Source of the DNA: Tritrichomonas musculus
Taxonomy: Eukaryota > Parabasalia > Tritrichomonadida > Tritrichomonadidae
NCBI GenBank assembly: GCA_039105265.1
Contig: JAPFFF010000003.1
Location: forward strand, 124,001 to 188,000
Direction: 5' to 3'
DNA length: 64,000 bases
The notes under the pieces are model-generated. The model was not told the DNA's origin and did no database searches. It worked only from the letters and a program-made list of their open reading frames with translations. Positions within the stretch are counted from its first letter, which is position 1. Each line of letters begins with the position of its first letter. Shown one piece after another: positions 1-10,674 of this stretch. Position numbers and translations under genes: made by a program.

Positions 1-3000
1 ATAGATTGACTTTCATTCCATATTCTCTGTGGATGAATGGCGATTTGAGCATCATGAGTATGTGGTATCAAGACGCATTGTTTTCATCTAAACCTACAAA
101 TAAATGTGATATAATTGAAGCAGATAAAGCATTGCAATTAAATAAAAGTAATGTTCATTACTTTTATAAACCAACAATTATTTCAGAAGATGATTAATAT
201 TAAAAAATGATTTTCGCGGTTCCATCAGAATATGTTATTCCAACTAATTTTCAGTTTGATTTCACAGAATATTGTTTTGGTGATAAATGGGATTTGATTT
301 GGAATGGAAAACAATGGGATTGTAAGGTCATTGAAAAATGTAAAATGAGAAGCGACAAAAATCATTATGGTGCTGTTGGTTGTTATGTTATGATGAAAAT
401 GAGTGAATGGAATGAAAAATATGTTCCTGAATGGGATGAACCATATGAAAATAAAGGAGGACTAATGATGAGATTTATTCATAGTTGTTCAAAGAATGGA
501 AACATGGTTGATAAAATTATATTCAAAGATGGTTTAAGTCTTGGATGGAGTGATAATAATCATGACACAAAAGTTGATGGATATGATTTGATTAAAGTTG
601 GTGGAACAATTTATGAATACTCAAAGAATAAGAATAAAATATCAATAAATGATATTGATTTGATTTATAAGGATTTGACGCCTCAAAATTGTAATATAGC
701 GAACAGATTATAATTAAGATTAAGTTCAACAAAAATTAATGAAGATAAAATTGGAGATGGAGATTGTTTAGATTTAGTAGGGGTGTTGGATAATATTGAA
801 AAAGTTGTTTTTAGTTATGAAGATTTAAAAAGTTATAAAAAAAAGAAAGATATTGAATTATATTTGAAAAAAGGATATGGTTGATTCTGTTGATGATGTT
901 AATTGGGATGGAATTACAAATCCATTTAAATACATTATTCAACAACAATTCAATGAGATAACACCTAATCTAAATGCCGCTACAACACTTTATACTGATT
1001 TCAACATCACTAGTTTAAATATAATTACAGCAGATAACATAACAATAATGAGAAGTGATTTAAATTTAGTCACCAACAATTTAGATATAGTTTCATATGA
1101 TTTAAATGAAATGAATCACAGAGTTAATGTATTGGACTCAGAAATGGTGCAAGTCATAGACATAACACAACAATTGGAACATGATGTTAAAAACCTTCGA
1201 ATTGTTTCCTATACAGCTCTTGCACTTGGAATTGCTGGTACAATTGGTTCAGCAGCTTCAATCGGAATGCAACTGTTTCCAAATGGTATTTCATTGATTT
1301 CTAATTCAATATCTAGTTTCTTTAGAGGTATGTTTGATAAAGTTAGAGTTGCAGGACAACCAAATTGGACCTGTTTGCAAATGCTTTTAGGAAATATAGC
1401 AGTAAGAAGCATATCAACAGACTTAAATCCAATTATTGAATGGTACAATTCAGAATACAAACAATTAGATGATATCACTTTTGAAAATGAAGATGTAAAT
1501 CCAAATCAATATTCATTGTCTGTTGAAGCAACTTATGAAGTTTGAAATCAATTTCGTGAAACATTGAAACCAGCATTCAAACTTTTAGTAACAAAAATCA
1601 ATGAATTAGCTTCAAAAGAATATATTTCAAAGAATGAATTAGCTAGAAGTGATACAATTGATATTGTTTGTGAAAGAATTAATAATGAAATTCATTTAAA
1701 GGCAGAAGATGTTATAACTGATGGAAAAATCGTTGTTCGTTTATTGATTCAAAATGTTAGTGAAGCAAATGATGCTGATTATATTGAACATCTTTTAACA
1801 ATTAATATTAATGATGGTGTTATTGATTATCAAGGAAATAATGATTTTCCTACTTGCACCATGAATGATAAAACAATAATTATATCATATCCAAATAAAT
1901 TATGAATAAGCGGAATACAGATTAAAGAAAATACAACTGAAAGAAATATGAAATTTGATGTTAATGATTTTGCTTATACTTGTGATACTGATGCTTTACA
2001 TAAAAAGATTGATTCAATATTTGAACAAAGTCATTCAAATAACGAATCGATAGCAAAAATAATGAATACCTATCCAACTGTTGATGAAACAAATGAATCA
2101 TTAGAACAATTGAAAGAAACAATGATAGATAAAGAAAATTTTTATACTTCAGATAAAATTATTTTAGATTCAGAAGGTTTCATATCTTTGGATACAACTT
2201 TCAATGATTCAAATGATGAATCAATTATGACTTCAAAATTATTAAAAGCTGTAAATAGTTATTTAAATAAGAAATTTGTTGATTTTTATGATGTTATTGA
2301 TGACCATGATATTTGGATTTCAGAAGCTGATGAAAAATATGCTTTGAAAACAGATATTCCAGAATCTGTTGATTTGACCAATTATGCCACAAAATCTATG
2401 ATTTATGATTTACAACAACTTATTGAGGATGATTATATATCATGGGATAGACTTGAAGCCTATTGTTATGAAAAAGCAGATTGTGATGCTAAATATGCTT
2501 TGAAAAGTGAAACAGAAACAAAATTAACTCAATTAGATATTATGATAGTCTTGTTGAACAATTGAATTCAACTTATTATGTGAAAGTCGATTGAGATGAA
2601 AAATTTGCTTTGAAAAGTGAAAATGAGGAATAGAATCAAGATTAGCTACTTTAGAAGGTAGTTCAACAGGAGATTTGAGTTCATATGCCACAAAAGAAGA
2701 ATTATCACAATATAGAAAATTGAATGATTTGGTTGAGTTAAATCAAAAAGTTCTTCCAATCACTAATAAAGAAGTGTTATTAAAGAGCCTTGATTACCCT
2801 GATGAACAATGGAGATTTACAACATCTCATATACCATATCATGAGGAAACTCATTTGATTGGAAAATATACAGAACCAGATGGTGTTGAACATGAAATAA
2901 ATTTGACATTTAAGGGCGAAGAAGATTTTTCAGAAGAATTTCAGAACTGTTTATTTCAAAACTCAAACAACATCAATATAGTGAAGGATTATTTATTGAA

Positions 3001-3530
3001 TGGGATAAAATGACTGGTGCAATTTACATTTTTGATGATGATAATTATGGTTATTATATGGGATGTGAAATCACATCAGCAATTCTTGATGAAGGAATTA
3101 TCCTAGAAACTAATTATGATTTAGCAAATTATTATTCAAAAGATGATTTAAAACGATTTGGTCTCATTGAAACAGACAGTTATGAAACTGATAAATTTGA
3201 ATTATCAATGGATGACAAAAACCATATTAGATTTAAGTATTTGGACGTTGGAATTAATGGAGTCTGGAATTTAATTCAGGTATTTGTCTTCCAAGATATT
3301 TCAGGTCATAAACACTTTATCAAAAGGGATTTTGTTCATCGAATCATTTCTTTGGATACTTCATTTTATACAACATATGAAATCCCGAAAACTCAATCTA
3401 ATTTAGAAGAAATAAATATCACTCTTGAAACTAGAGGATTTATCACAACACAAGAATTGGTCAGTAAATTCGAAAATTTGCTTATCAACATATGAGCTAT
3501 CAATTTGCGAATAAATTGTTTTCAATATAA
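1..3530 (+). mobile_element. Decayed virus-like element fragment, possibly Polinton/Maverick type
   Basis: Several plus-strand coding stretches run close together from the window edge to about 3.5 kb, so the element continues to the left. Parts: an unknown 168-residue protein near 0.2-0.7 kb; a helical protein near 0.9-1.5 kb with repeated polar heptads and one glycine/alanine-rich hydrophobic segment, as seen in minor structural or membrane-active proteins; and fibre-like segments at about 1.6-3.5 kb with recurring 'YATK' and 'KYALK' spacers. The last part is clearly related to a second copy near 54-55 kb (shared 'TTSHIPYHE' and 'MTGAIYI' motifs). The Polinton/Maverick assignment is inference from the abundance of such elements in trichomonads and from the fibre-like style; I see no polymerase, integrase or packaging ATPase here. 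It looks broken in several places and moderately old. Confidence 0.4.
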
Positions 3531-4821
3531 AAATAAACTATTTATTTTGGTTTTCTTCTTTGAATTTTATTTTTGCGACCTCTTTTTGAAGATATTTTTT
3601 AAATTGTCATGAAAAGTGGTCGTTTAGAGCGATTTTTTACTTTTCAATAAGTTATCAGGAATATTTGAATAAGTTTCTAAAACAGCTCCTCCATTATCGT
3701 TTGGATAAAAGCGATAAATCATTTTTTCAGATTCACTAATGGTCGCTTTGTTTGAAAATTCGTTTAACATCTTTTGGCATCAGATTGTCTTTTGGTTGAC
3801 ATTCAAAATCAGAAAAGTAATAAAAGGATTGTCATGAAAATCGGTCGTTTAGAGCGGTTTTCAGGATAATTTATTAACTACAAAATTTCCAAAATAGAAA
3901 TTAATTTGTCTTTTTTTGCTAAAATAAACGGCTTGTCGGCTATAAAACTTCATGTTTGACGATTTAATGCTTTTTTATCACCTTTAATAGTCAAAATGAT
4001 GATTTTTTTAGTCACCTTTTATAGTCAAAAAATGAGGTGTCGCACTAAAAATAAACGAATTTTTACAACGATAATGAATGTGAAGTGCTTGTGAGAAGCC
4101 TTTCACGAAGCCATCAACGGCTCTGTAAAGCGGTTTGAAAGCATGAATTTAGCATTGGAGAATAATGATTACGAAAAATTACTAGAACTGATGAATAGTA
4201 AGATGGTAGGTAAAAAGTCAGCTTTTGGACAATTTTGTCTATTCCTTCTTTATAAAGAAGAAGTTGTAGATAAATAAACAATATATTACCTTTTGAAATT
4301 AAAAAACTTAAGTGTTTTAGGAATAGTTACAAAAATCAATCTCAATAAAATCATTTGTTCTAAAATAAAGCTGTGCTTGTGGATTTAATGCAAAGCCATA
4401 AAAAGCTGATGGTTGTTTGAAATCAATATTTATTCAGTTTTCTAATTAAAAGTTATAAGATTATTGATAGAAATGAATTTTGAATTAAAATTAATTTTCG
4501 GCATTGAAAACGAATTTATTTGTTTACAAAAGTGAATTCTAATTCAATTAATTTTTTATAAAAAAGTTTTGTAAAACAAACGAATTGAATAGTTTATTTT
4601 ATTGATTTCTTTGAAAATTCAAAAGATCTTTTTTTTTTCAGAAAATTTTTTTTTTAGGCATTATTCTTTTTTCTCCATCAAATTTAATTCGATTACAAAT
4701 AAATTATTATTTAAATTTAATGCAATTTACAAAAAAAAGCATAGAATTTATGAATAATATCAGTTTTTCAATAGATTATTTTTTATTTATTCAATTCTAT
4801 CAAAAGTTTTAATATAATAAA
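3531..4821. other. Intergenic stretch with short direct repeats
   Basis: No convincing host gene. It holds two copies of a roughly 32-bp repeat (3604-3636 and 3829-3860, core GGTCGTTTAGAGCG) and two copies of a 20-bp repeat containing ATAGTCAAAA (about 3977-3996 and 4012-4031). Between the first pair, the minus strand at about 3640-3825 reads as a short protein-like remnant, probably debris of the neighbouring element. A 44-codon open frame lies at 4143-4277 (starts MNLALENNDY); I cannot assign it. The last 400 bp before the kinase are plain AT-rich DNA with poly-T runs. Confidence 0.5.
3604..3860 (+). repeat. Pair of ~32-bp direct repeats, 225 bp apart
   Basis: The segments starting at 3604 and 3829 share TTGTCATGAAAA, a two-base difference, then GGTCGTTTAGAGCG. 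They flank the minus-strand coding remnant at 3640-3825. They could be remnants of an element end or a tandem duplication. Confidence 0.6.
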
Positions 4822-6132
4822 ATGCCTGTAAAACCAAGTACAACACCTGAAAAACGCTCACCAAGATCATCACATCGATCACGTCAATCAGATAATACTT
4901 CACCTTCTGCCCCAGTTCAGTCGAGTACAATTATTAATGGTTATAAAATTTTAAATGAAATTGGTCAAGGTGCATTTGCAATTGTTTACAAAGCAGAAGA
5001 AATCGAAACAAAAAACGTATATGCAATTAAAGCCGTTGCAAAAGCAAGTTTAGGATCAAAAGATGATCAAAATCGTTTTCAACGTGAAATTGATTCAATG
5101 GCTGTTATGAGACATGAAAACATCGTCCAACTTTACAATTTTTTCAGTGATGAAAATAATTTTTATATGGTTATGGATTATTGTCCAAATGGCGAATTAT
5201 ACGATTTTATCATTAAAAATGGGAAAATTCAAGAAAATACAGCAGCTTTGCTTTTTCAACAGATTGCATCCGCAATTTCTTACTGTCATTCCTATGGAGT
5301 TGCTCATAGAGATTTAAAACCTCAAAATATTTTAATTCAAAAATTTCCATTTATAAAAGTTGCAGATTTTGGATTATGCGGATATGTCAAAGAAGATGAG
5401 CTAATGAAAACATTTTGTGGTTCACCAGCATTTTGTGCTCCAGAATGTATTAGTAAAGTTAATTATGATGGAAGAAAAAGCGATATTTGGTCACTGGGCG
5501 TTATTTTATTTGCAATGCTAACAGGAGAATTCCCATGGAACCTTTCAAACACAAGTGTTATGGTTCAACAAATATTGAACGCAGATTATTCATTTCCGAA
5601 TTATTTGAACGCCCAAAGCAAGGATTTGATTTCTAAAATGCTTAAGGTCCCTCCAAATGATAGAATTTCTATGGAGGATATATTAAAGCATCCATTCTTA
5701 AAATTAGCACAAACTGCAAATGTTGTAAAACGCCATAGTTTAACTGTTAAACCACCAAAACTTCCAAAGCTCCCATTAAATTCACTTGAACAAATGACAA
5801 AACTTAGCGGACGCGAATCTTCTTCAGGAAGGAAAAGTGAAGCTGGAATCATTTCTCCTTTCTCAGAACAAGGAACTCTTACCATCAATTCATGCCGAGA
5901 AGCATCAGATGATAGGGAAGAGCTTCCTCATCTTTCAGGTATCATGACAAGATCCATGTCTTTAGAAAATTGCGGGAGAATGTCGCAAAGGGCAGCACCA
6001 ATTGCTCCTTCTAATTCTAATCCAAACTCATTGATGCCACGAACTTTTAAAAAGAGACATAGCTTGCAATCGAGAGGATCACTTAACATGACACTTGGGT
6101 CTAAGAAATTAACCCCACTCGATGATCTGTGA
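4822..6132 (+). CDS. Serine/threonine protein kinase, CAMK/AMPK-like
   Basis: A 436-residue protein with a complete kinase domain at about residues 41-293. The glycine loop GQGAFAIV is at 48-55, the ATP-anchoring lysine in YAIK is K70, and the catalytic loop HRDLKPQN (162-169) carries D164 and N169. DFG lies at 182-184. The activation segment TFCGSPAFCAPE at 197-208 has T197 in the usual phosphorylated position. The CGSP-(A/Y)-xAPE signature and domain layout fit the CAMK group (AMPK/MARK/SIK-like), which is very expanded in trichomonads. The first 40 residues are a Ser/Pro/Arg-rich tail; the C-terminal 140 residues are basic and Ser-rich with no UBA or KA1 domain I can recognise. All catalytic residues are present, so it should be active; the substrate is unknown. 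Confidence 0.95.
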   Translation: MPVKPSTTPEKRSPRSSHRSRQSDNTSPSAPVQSSTIINGYKILNEIGQGAFAIVYKAEEIETKNVYAIKAVAKASLGSKDDQNRFQREIDSMAVMRHENIVQLYNFFSDENNFYMVMDYCPNGELYDFIIKNGKIQENTAALLFQQIASAISYCHSYGVAHRDLKPQNILIQKFPFIKVADFGLCGYVKEDELMKTFCGSPAFCAPECISKVNYDGRKSDIWSLGVILFAMLTGEFPWNLSNTSVMVQQILNADYSFPNYLNAQSKDLISKMLKVPPNDRISMEDILKHPFLKLAQTANVVKRHSLTVKPPKLPKLPLNSLEQMTKLSGRESSSGRKSEAGIISPFSEQGTLTINSCREASDDREELPHLSGIMTRSMSLENCGRMSQRAAPIAPSNSNPNSLMPRTFKKRHSLQSRGSLNMTLGSKKLTPLDDL

Positions 6133-6787
6133 CAAATCTAAGCTTAGATTTTATATATCTTTTAAAATGGCGAATAATATTTGTTTTTTTCCTAAACGAA
6201 TTTTGAATAAGTTACAACTTTTTGTATTTCACAGAAAATTTGAATACATACACAATTTATGTATCATTAGTAATCCAGACTGCGAAAAATTCTTTTTTTT
6301 GATATAACATCCTTTTATCTTATTTCCAAAAATAAGTTTTAAGACATTACCTAAAAATGGACTTTTGGAGAATGTGATTATTCAAGAATAATAATTATTT
6401 GAATATTGATATAAAATTTATCAGCTTCATTTCACAATTATAAATTTCTTTGATTTCCTCTTATTTATCGAAACCATTTATATTATATGGAAATTATATT
6501 GAATCAACATGTAAACCCAAAATTAATATATAGCCTTGAAAAGAATTCATATGAATATCTGACTTTATATTAAAATTAAGAATCTCACCAAGAATTTAAT
6601 AACATAATGTTGAAATAACCTACTTCGCTTTAGAATTATAAAAAATCAATTTCATTCTAATAATTTTCACTTTTTGATAGAGAAACAATCAACTTCATTT
6701 CAAAAACCAAAAATAAAAAAAATGTCTAAACATAATAATAATAATAAAAAAAAAACAACTTAATTTATATTAAAATACAAATCAGTT
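6133..6787. other. Intergenic, nothing recognised
   Basis: This is AT-rich DNA between two convergent genes. It contains a short (ATA)n microsatellite near 6730-6750. The short open frames here have composition like random AT-rich sequence. Confidence 0.6.
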
Positions 6788-8446
6788 TTAATGTTCTAAT
6801 TGATTTAGCATTATTTCTAACAAATCTTTCAGTATATTCATTAAGTCAGTCTGAAAAGACTGTGAAACATTCGTTGAACTAAATTCAACATGAAGTTGTT
6901 CTGTATTAGATGACATCATGAAACTATTCCCGGGCGGTTTTGACTTCACAACCACCAGATCAACATATTTTCTAATTTTATTATCATCTTTTTTCTTTGT
7001 CAAATATAACATGTTTGTTGGGAAAACTTGCTCATCAGAAATTTTCAATTCTGAAGACGATAAAGTTATCGTCCTTCCATCTGAAGTAGCATAACTGTGA
7101 AGATTATCATTTTTGTCATTTTTTTCGAAGGAAAACCAACTAAATCTCTTTTTTCTCCATCGACAAATTGAAGCTTGAATTTCTGCTAATTGAATGACAA
7201 TTTTTCTTTCGAATTCAATTTCTTCGGCAACGCCAAAATTTTCAATTAAATATTCTATATCGCATCTCCTTCGAGGTTCGGGCGATCCGAGGAATATTTC
7301 CATCATTTTGTATGTATCAAGCTGTTTGATGTCTTTTATGATGTCGTTGTTCGTGTCAAGGACAAATTTCGGAATTGATGATTTGTCAAGTACTTCAAGG
7401 CATCGCAGAATGGAGACAAAAGTGTCAATCGGAAGGGACATTCGTAATGATAAAACAGAATTTAATTCTTCTCGAAAACTGCCAGATTCTGGTAATTGCT
7501 TTATGGCTTTTGAAAAAGTGGGAATTGTGGATAAATCAATCAATCCCCATTTAATTGCTGAATCAAACAAAATGAGCCGTTTTTCGAGGCACAAATGAAG
7601 TAAACTGAGAGTTAACGCTACTGTTATTGGAAATGTACGAAGACGGACTGAAACTATTTCTATTAGCATTGATCGTGCTGGCGAATCTGCTAAAAACGTG
7701 GCTGCTCGGCATAATTGATTTTGTGTACATTCGAGTAATGTAGATCTGAGTTTGCTTATGACAATTTCACAAAGTTTTAGGGGAGCAACATTGAGAAAAT
7801 CACTTAAAAATGCGAATTCGTCTGGGCCAAGATTATCAATTAGTTGATCGAGCGGTGATCGAGAGGCTTTATCGGTTAGAAAGGCTTGAAGAGGTGGATA
7901 TTTAATTAAACAAATATTCAATACAACTAGCCTTGCAGCTGATATTACAACAGAATCTATATTAGAAATATACTGTAGAGCATGCGAGTAAAGCGGACAC
8001 TCATTTTCATCATCTGTAAGAAATTTTTTTGGATCAATATTTTTCGCTTTGAGAGAAATTCCTTTTAATACTGTAACGTAAGATTGCAAAATCTCCTCAG
8101 ATGAGAATTCAAATGGATAAAGTATGAGATTATTTGTGACATTATCAGTAAAAAGAATGTCAAGTTCAGCTGATGATGAACAAGTTGATACTAAAAAATC
8201 CCAGAATTTTAATACTTTTAATTGCGCATTAGAATCGATCGGATTATGGAATAAGCAGTTAATTGCATTAAATATTTCGGCATTTTTAAGAGCAGAAAGT
8301 TTGTTTATCAGAGAATCAGGCGAATTTGCAAAAAAGTTTGGAATTTCATCAATTTGTGAAATAAAATGGTTTAATGTTTCTTCTGAAAATGTGGTTATCA
8401 CAGCTAAACAATTTCCTTTAATTCGATTTAGTTCTGATATGTCCAT
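6788..8446 (-). CDS. CLEC16A/TT9-like protein with FPL domain
   Basis: A 552-residue, mostly helical protein. The stretch at about residues 50-200 resembles the FPL domain of the CLEC16A/Ema/GOP-1 family. It has a leading helix pair, then SSEEILQSYVTVLKGISLK (compare 'EEIVSYYISFLKTLSLK' in animal CLEC16A), then YSHALQYISNIDSVVISAAR, which matches the 'LYTEAIKFFNHPESMVRIAVR' region. In animals and plants the family acts at endosomes/lysosomes in mitophagy, autophagosome maturation and Rab activation; this function is transferred by family only. The protein is about half the length of human CLEC16A and lacks its long C-terminal part. The C-terminal 130 residues may form a small PH-like or vacuolar-sorting-type fold, which I cannot confirm. 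It is convergent with the kinase gene and the ATG is the first in frame. Confidence 0.7.
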   Translation of the reverse strand: MDISELNRIKGNCLAVITTFSEETLNHFISQIDEIPNFFANSPDSLINKLSALKNAEIFNAINCLFHNPIDSNAQLKVLKFWDFLVSTCSSSAELDILFTDNVTNNLILYPFEFSSEEILQSYVTVLKGISLKAKNIDPKKFLTDDENECPLYSHALQYISNIDSVVISAARLVVLNICLIKYPPLQAFLTDKASRSPLDQLIDNLGPDEFAFLSDFLNVAPLKLCEIVISKLRSTLLECTQNQLCRAATFLADSPARSMLIEIVSVRLRTFPITVALTLSLLHLCLEKRLILFDSAIKWGLIDLSTIPTFSKAIKQLPESGSFREELNSVLSLRMSLPIDTFVSILRCLEVLDKSSIPKFVLDTNNDIIKDIKQLDTYKMMEIFLGSPEPRRRCDIEYLIENFGVAEEIEFERKIVIQLAEIQASICRWRKKRFSWFSFEKNDKNDNLHSYATSDGRTITLSSSELKISDEQVFPTNMLYLTKKKDDNKIRKYVDLVVVKSKPPGNSFMMSSNTEQLHVEFSSTNVSQSFQTDLMNILKDLLEIMLNQLEH

Positions 8447-8953
8447 TTTATTTCATATATTTGAATAATTTCAAAATAATTATATTCAAAATTTTCAACT
8501 TTTTCTTAAAATTTTTAGAAGAATTGAAAAAATTCATGTTATCGATTTTCAGTCATAAAAACCGAAATATTAAATATTAAAAATATATTATAATCAATAC
8601 CATGCACCTCATTTCAAAAATGAATAACTTTATGTGTTGTAAATTTATTTAATCATCAATAAAATACACTATACTCAGAAAGAAAGACTAACTGCAAATA
8701 AAGATTTTACATACAAAAGCCATGACACAGAAAGAATGGAACAGTATTTAACATATAATGAATAAATGATAAAAAACATTTTTAAAAATTGAATACTTTA
8801 CAAAAAGTCAATTCAATTAAAAATTGAAAATTCAAGAAGATTAAACTGCATAAATGTATAAAAGTATATATTTAATGAAGTATTAATATAATAGAAAACA
8901 TAAACAACATGATAGTAATAAATGACTTCATTATTGCTAAAAGTAATATAATA
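8447..8953. other. Intergenic, nothing recognised
   Basis: AT-rich spacer of about 500 bp between the start of the FPL gene and the end of the TTL-like gene, which point the same way. It must carry the FPL gene promoter, but I see no clear initiator element. Confidence 0.5.
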
Positions 8954-10474
8954 TTATATACGAACAATTCCGTCATTTGTAGGGAGTTCATCCAATCTAT
9001 GTAAAATTTCTTCATAAATATGATATTTTTGAGCACTTCCCTCTATTTCATGTGATTTCAACGGCCAAATTCTATCAAATTTGGATTCATTAATTGCCTC
9101 TTCTTTCAAAAAGTTAGACCTTTCAAAAAGTTCTTTATTTGACAAAATTTCATCTTTCCAAAGATTCACATTCAAAGAAGAAGAGTTTCTCACATTAATG
9201 AACTCCTGGAAAGGCGACAAAGGGGCAGCAATTCTCAAAGCATCACGAATCATTTCCACCTTCATTTTTTTGTCACAATCTCTCAAAAACTCAAGAGAAG
9301 GCCGATAATTAATTTCAATTAAAAACGGTTTTAAATCGTTTTCTCTCAAAAGGACGTCGAATCCGAAAATCTGGAAACTTTTTGAATACAAATGATCATT
9401 TTGAAAATCGGAGAAAAATTTCAATTGACCTTTTCTCAAATAACGGTGACCTGAAAAAAGTGACAGAACGATCAAATTGTCAATTTCATTCCAAATTTTT
9501 TTTTGCTGTTGATCGTTGAAATTTTCATGGAAAACATCCGAAATTAGCCTCGAAATTTGCTCAGGTTTCTTGAAGAATGACGAATGCTTGTTCATTGTGA
9601 CATTTGTTATTCGAGCGAACTTTGAACTACAAGTCGCCTTCAATGAACAGAAGCGCGCGAGACCATCACGATAGACGAATATTTCAAAAGGCTCAATCGA
9701 AGAAATCAAAACATAAATTCTCAAGTCAAATTTCGTTCCTTTTATCAGATGCGATTTTATGTATTTTTGGGCAACAGCAGGACCCTTTTTATTGGCCGAT
9801 TTCCTATAAAACGAGTCACAATATGAATCTTTATCAACTATTTCACCTGTTTGAATAATTTTGATACCTTTGCCAAGAGAGCCATTACTAGGTTTGACAA
9901 TAAATTCATCTTTTAAATTGAATTCATAATTGGTCACTGGAAGTTCATCTTCTGACTTAAAAATTGCATCTTTTTTGTCATTTTTAGACCGTTTCATTGT
10001 ACAGCTGCTGCTTCTTTGGCCATACGAATAGCGCTTCAGCAGAGATAGATCATCCAAAAAATGTACTGGCCCCGCATTCATATCAGATACTTTCTTAATT
10101 TGTGCAATTTTGATCATTCTTTTGCGTCTCGATTCTTTTAATGCTTCTCGACGAATTTTATAAAGCTCTTCTTGGAATATTTCAAACTCGTCAGGTAGAA
10201 GAAATGAATCTGGATAAAAGTTAAAAAATGCGGGGAATATTTGTTGTCCTTCACGTAAAATTGTGGAAAGTGATGTTTTACGGCAAAAAATATTTGAAAA
10301 TGGAATTCTATTAATAATTTGCCATGGACGAAGTTTACTATAATTTATTAGCTGAGATAGCGAGTCTCTCCAAATAAGTAAACTTGCATCATCATTAGTT
10401 GTTAATATGATACCAACATTTTGCATTGCTTCTTTGACTGTATCATATTGTATATTATCAGAATTACATTTCAT
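8954..10474 (-). CDS. Tubulin-tyrosine-ligase-like (TTLL) amino-acid ligase
   Basis: A 506-residue protein of the TTL/TTLL ATP-grasp family, which adds glutamate, glycine or tyrosine to tubulin tails. Residues 46-74 (LRPWQIINRIP...TSLSTILR) match the conserved N-terminal TTLL block. FIVKPSNGSLGKGI at 191-204 is the ATP-grasp nucleotide loop. QKYIKSHLIKG...KFDLRIYVLI at about 236-257 contains the family's basic, tubulin-facing strand. The C-terminal block FGFDVLLRENDLKPFLIEIN, near residue 395, supplies the metal-binding acidic and asparagine residues. About 50 Lys/Arg/Ser-rich residues (120-180) are inserted between the first two blocks, longer than usual. Trichomonads have flagella and large microtubule structures, the likely targets. 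Whether it glutamylates or glycylates cannot be told by eye. Confidence 0.93.
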   Translation of the reverse strand: MKCNSDNIQYDTVKEAMQNVGIILTTNDDASLLIWRDSLSQLINYSKLRPWQIINRIPFSNIFCRKTSLSTILREGQQIFPAFFNFYPDSFLLPDEFEIFQEELYKIRREALKESRRKRMIKIAQIKKVSDMNAGPVHFLDDLSLLKRYSYGQRSSSCTMKRSKNDKKDAIFKSEDELPVTNYEFNLKDEFIVKPSNGSLGKGIKIIQTGEIVDKDSYCDSFYRKSANKKGPAVAQKYIKSHLIKGTKFDLRIYVLISSIEPFEIFVYRDGLARFCSLKATCSSKFARITNVTMNKHSSFFKKPEQISRLISDVFHENFNDQQQKKIWNEIDNLIVLSLFSGHRYLRKGQLKFFSDFQNDHLYSKSFQIFGFDVLLRENDLKPFLIEINYRPSLEFLRDCDKKMKVEMIRDALRIAAPLSPFQEFINVRNSSSLNVNLWKDEILSNKELFERSNFLKEEAINESKFDRIWPLKSHEIEGSAQKYHIYEEILHRLDELPTNDGIVRI

Positions 10475-10674
10475 GTATTAATCATTTTTCATATAACATT
10501 TCTTATTTACTTAATGATCTACAAAAAAGAATTAAATTAACTCATATGCTTTATAATACCTTATTTCAAACAGAACATAAAAAAACAATTCTGATTACTC
10601 AATAAAAATAATATACTTTTTATCGATATGAATATTGAAAATTTAAATAATATTTTATTAATATCACAATAATT

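Noticed and set aside
6122-6307. 61-codon frame after the kinase gene
   Set aside because: It overlaps the kinase end and has no coding character.
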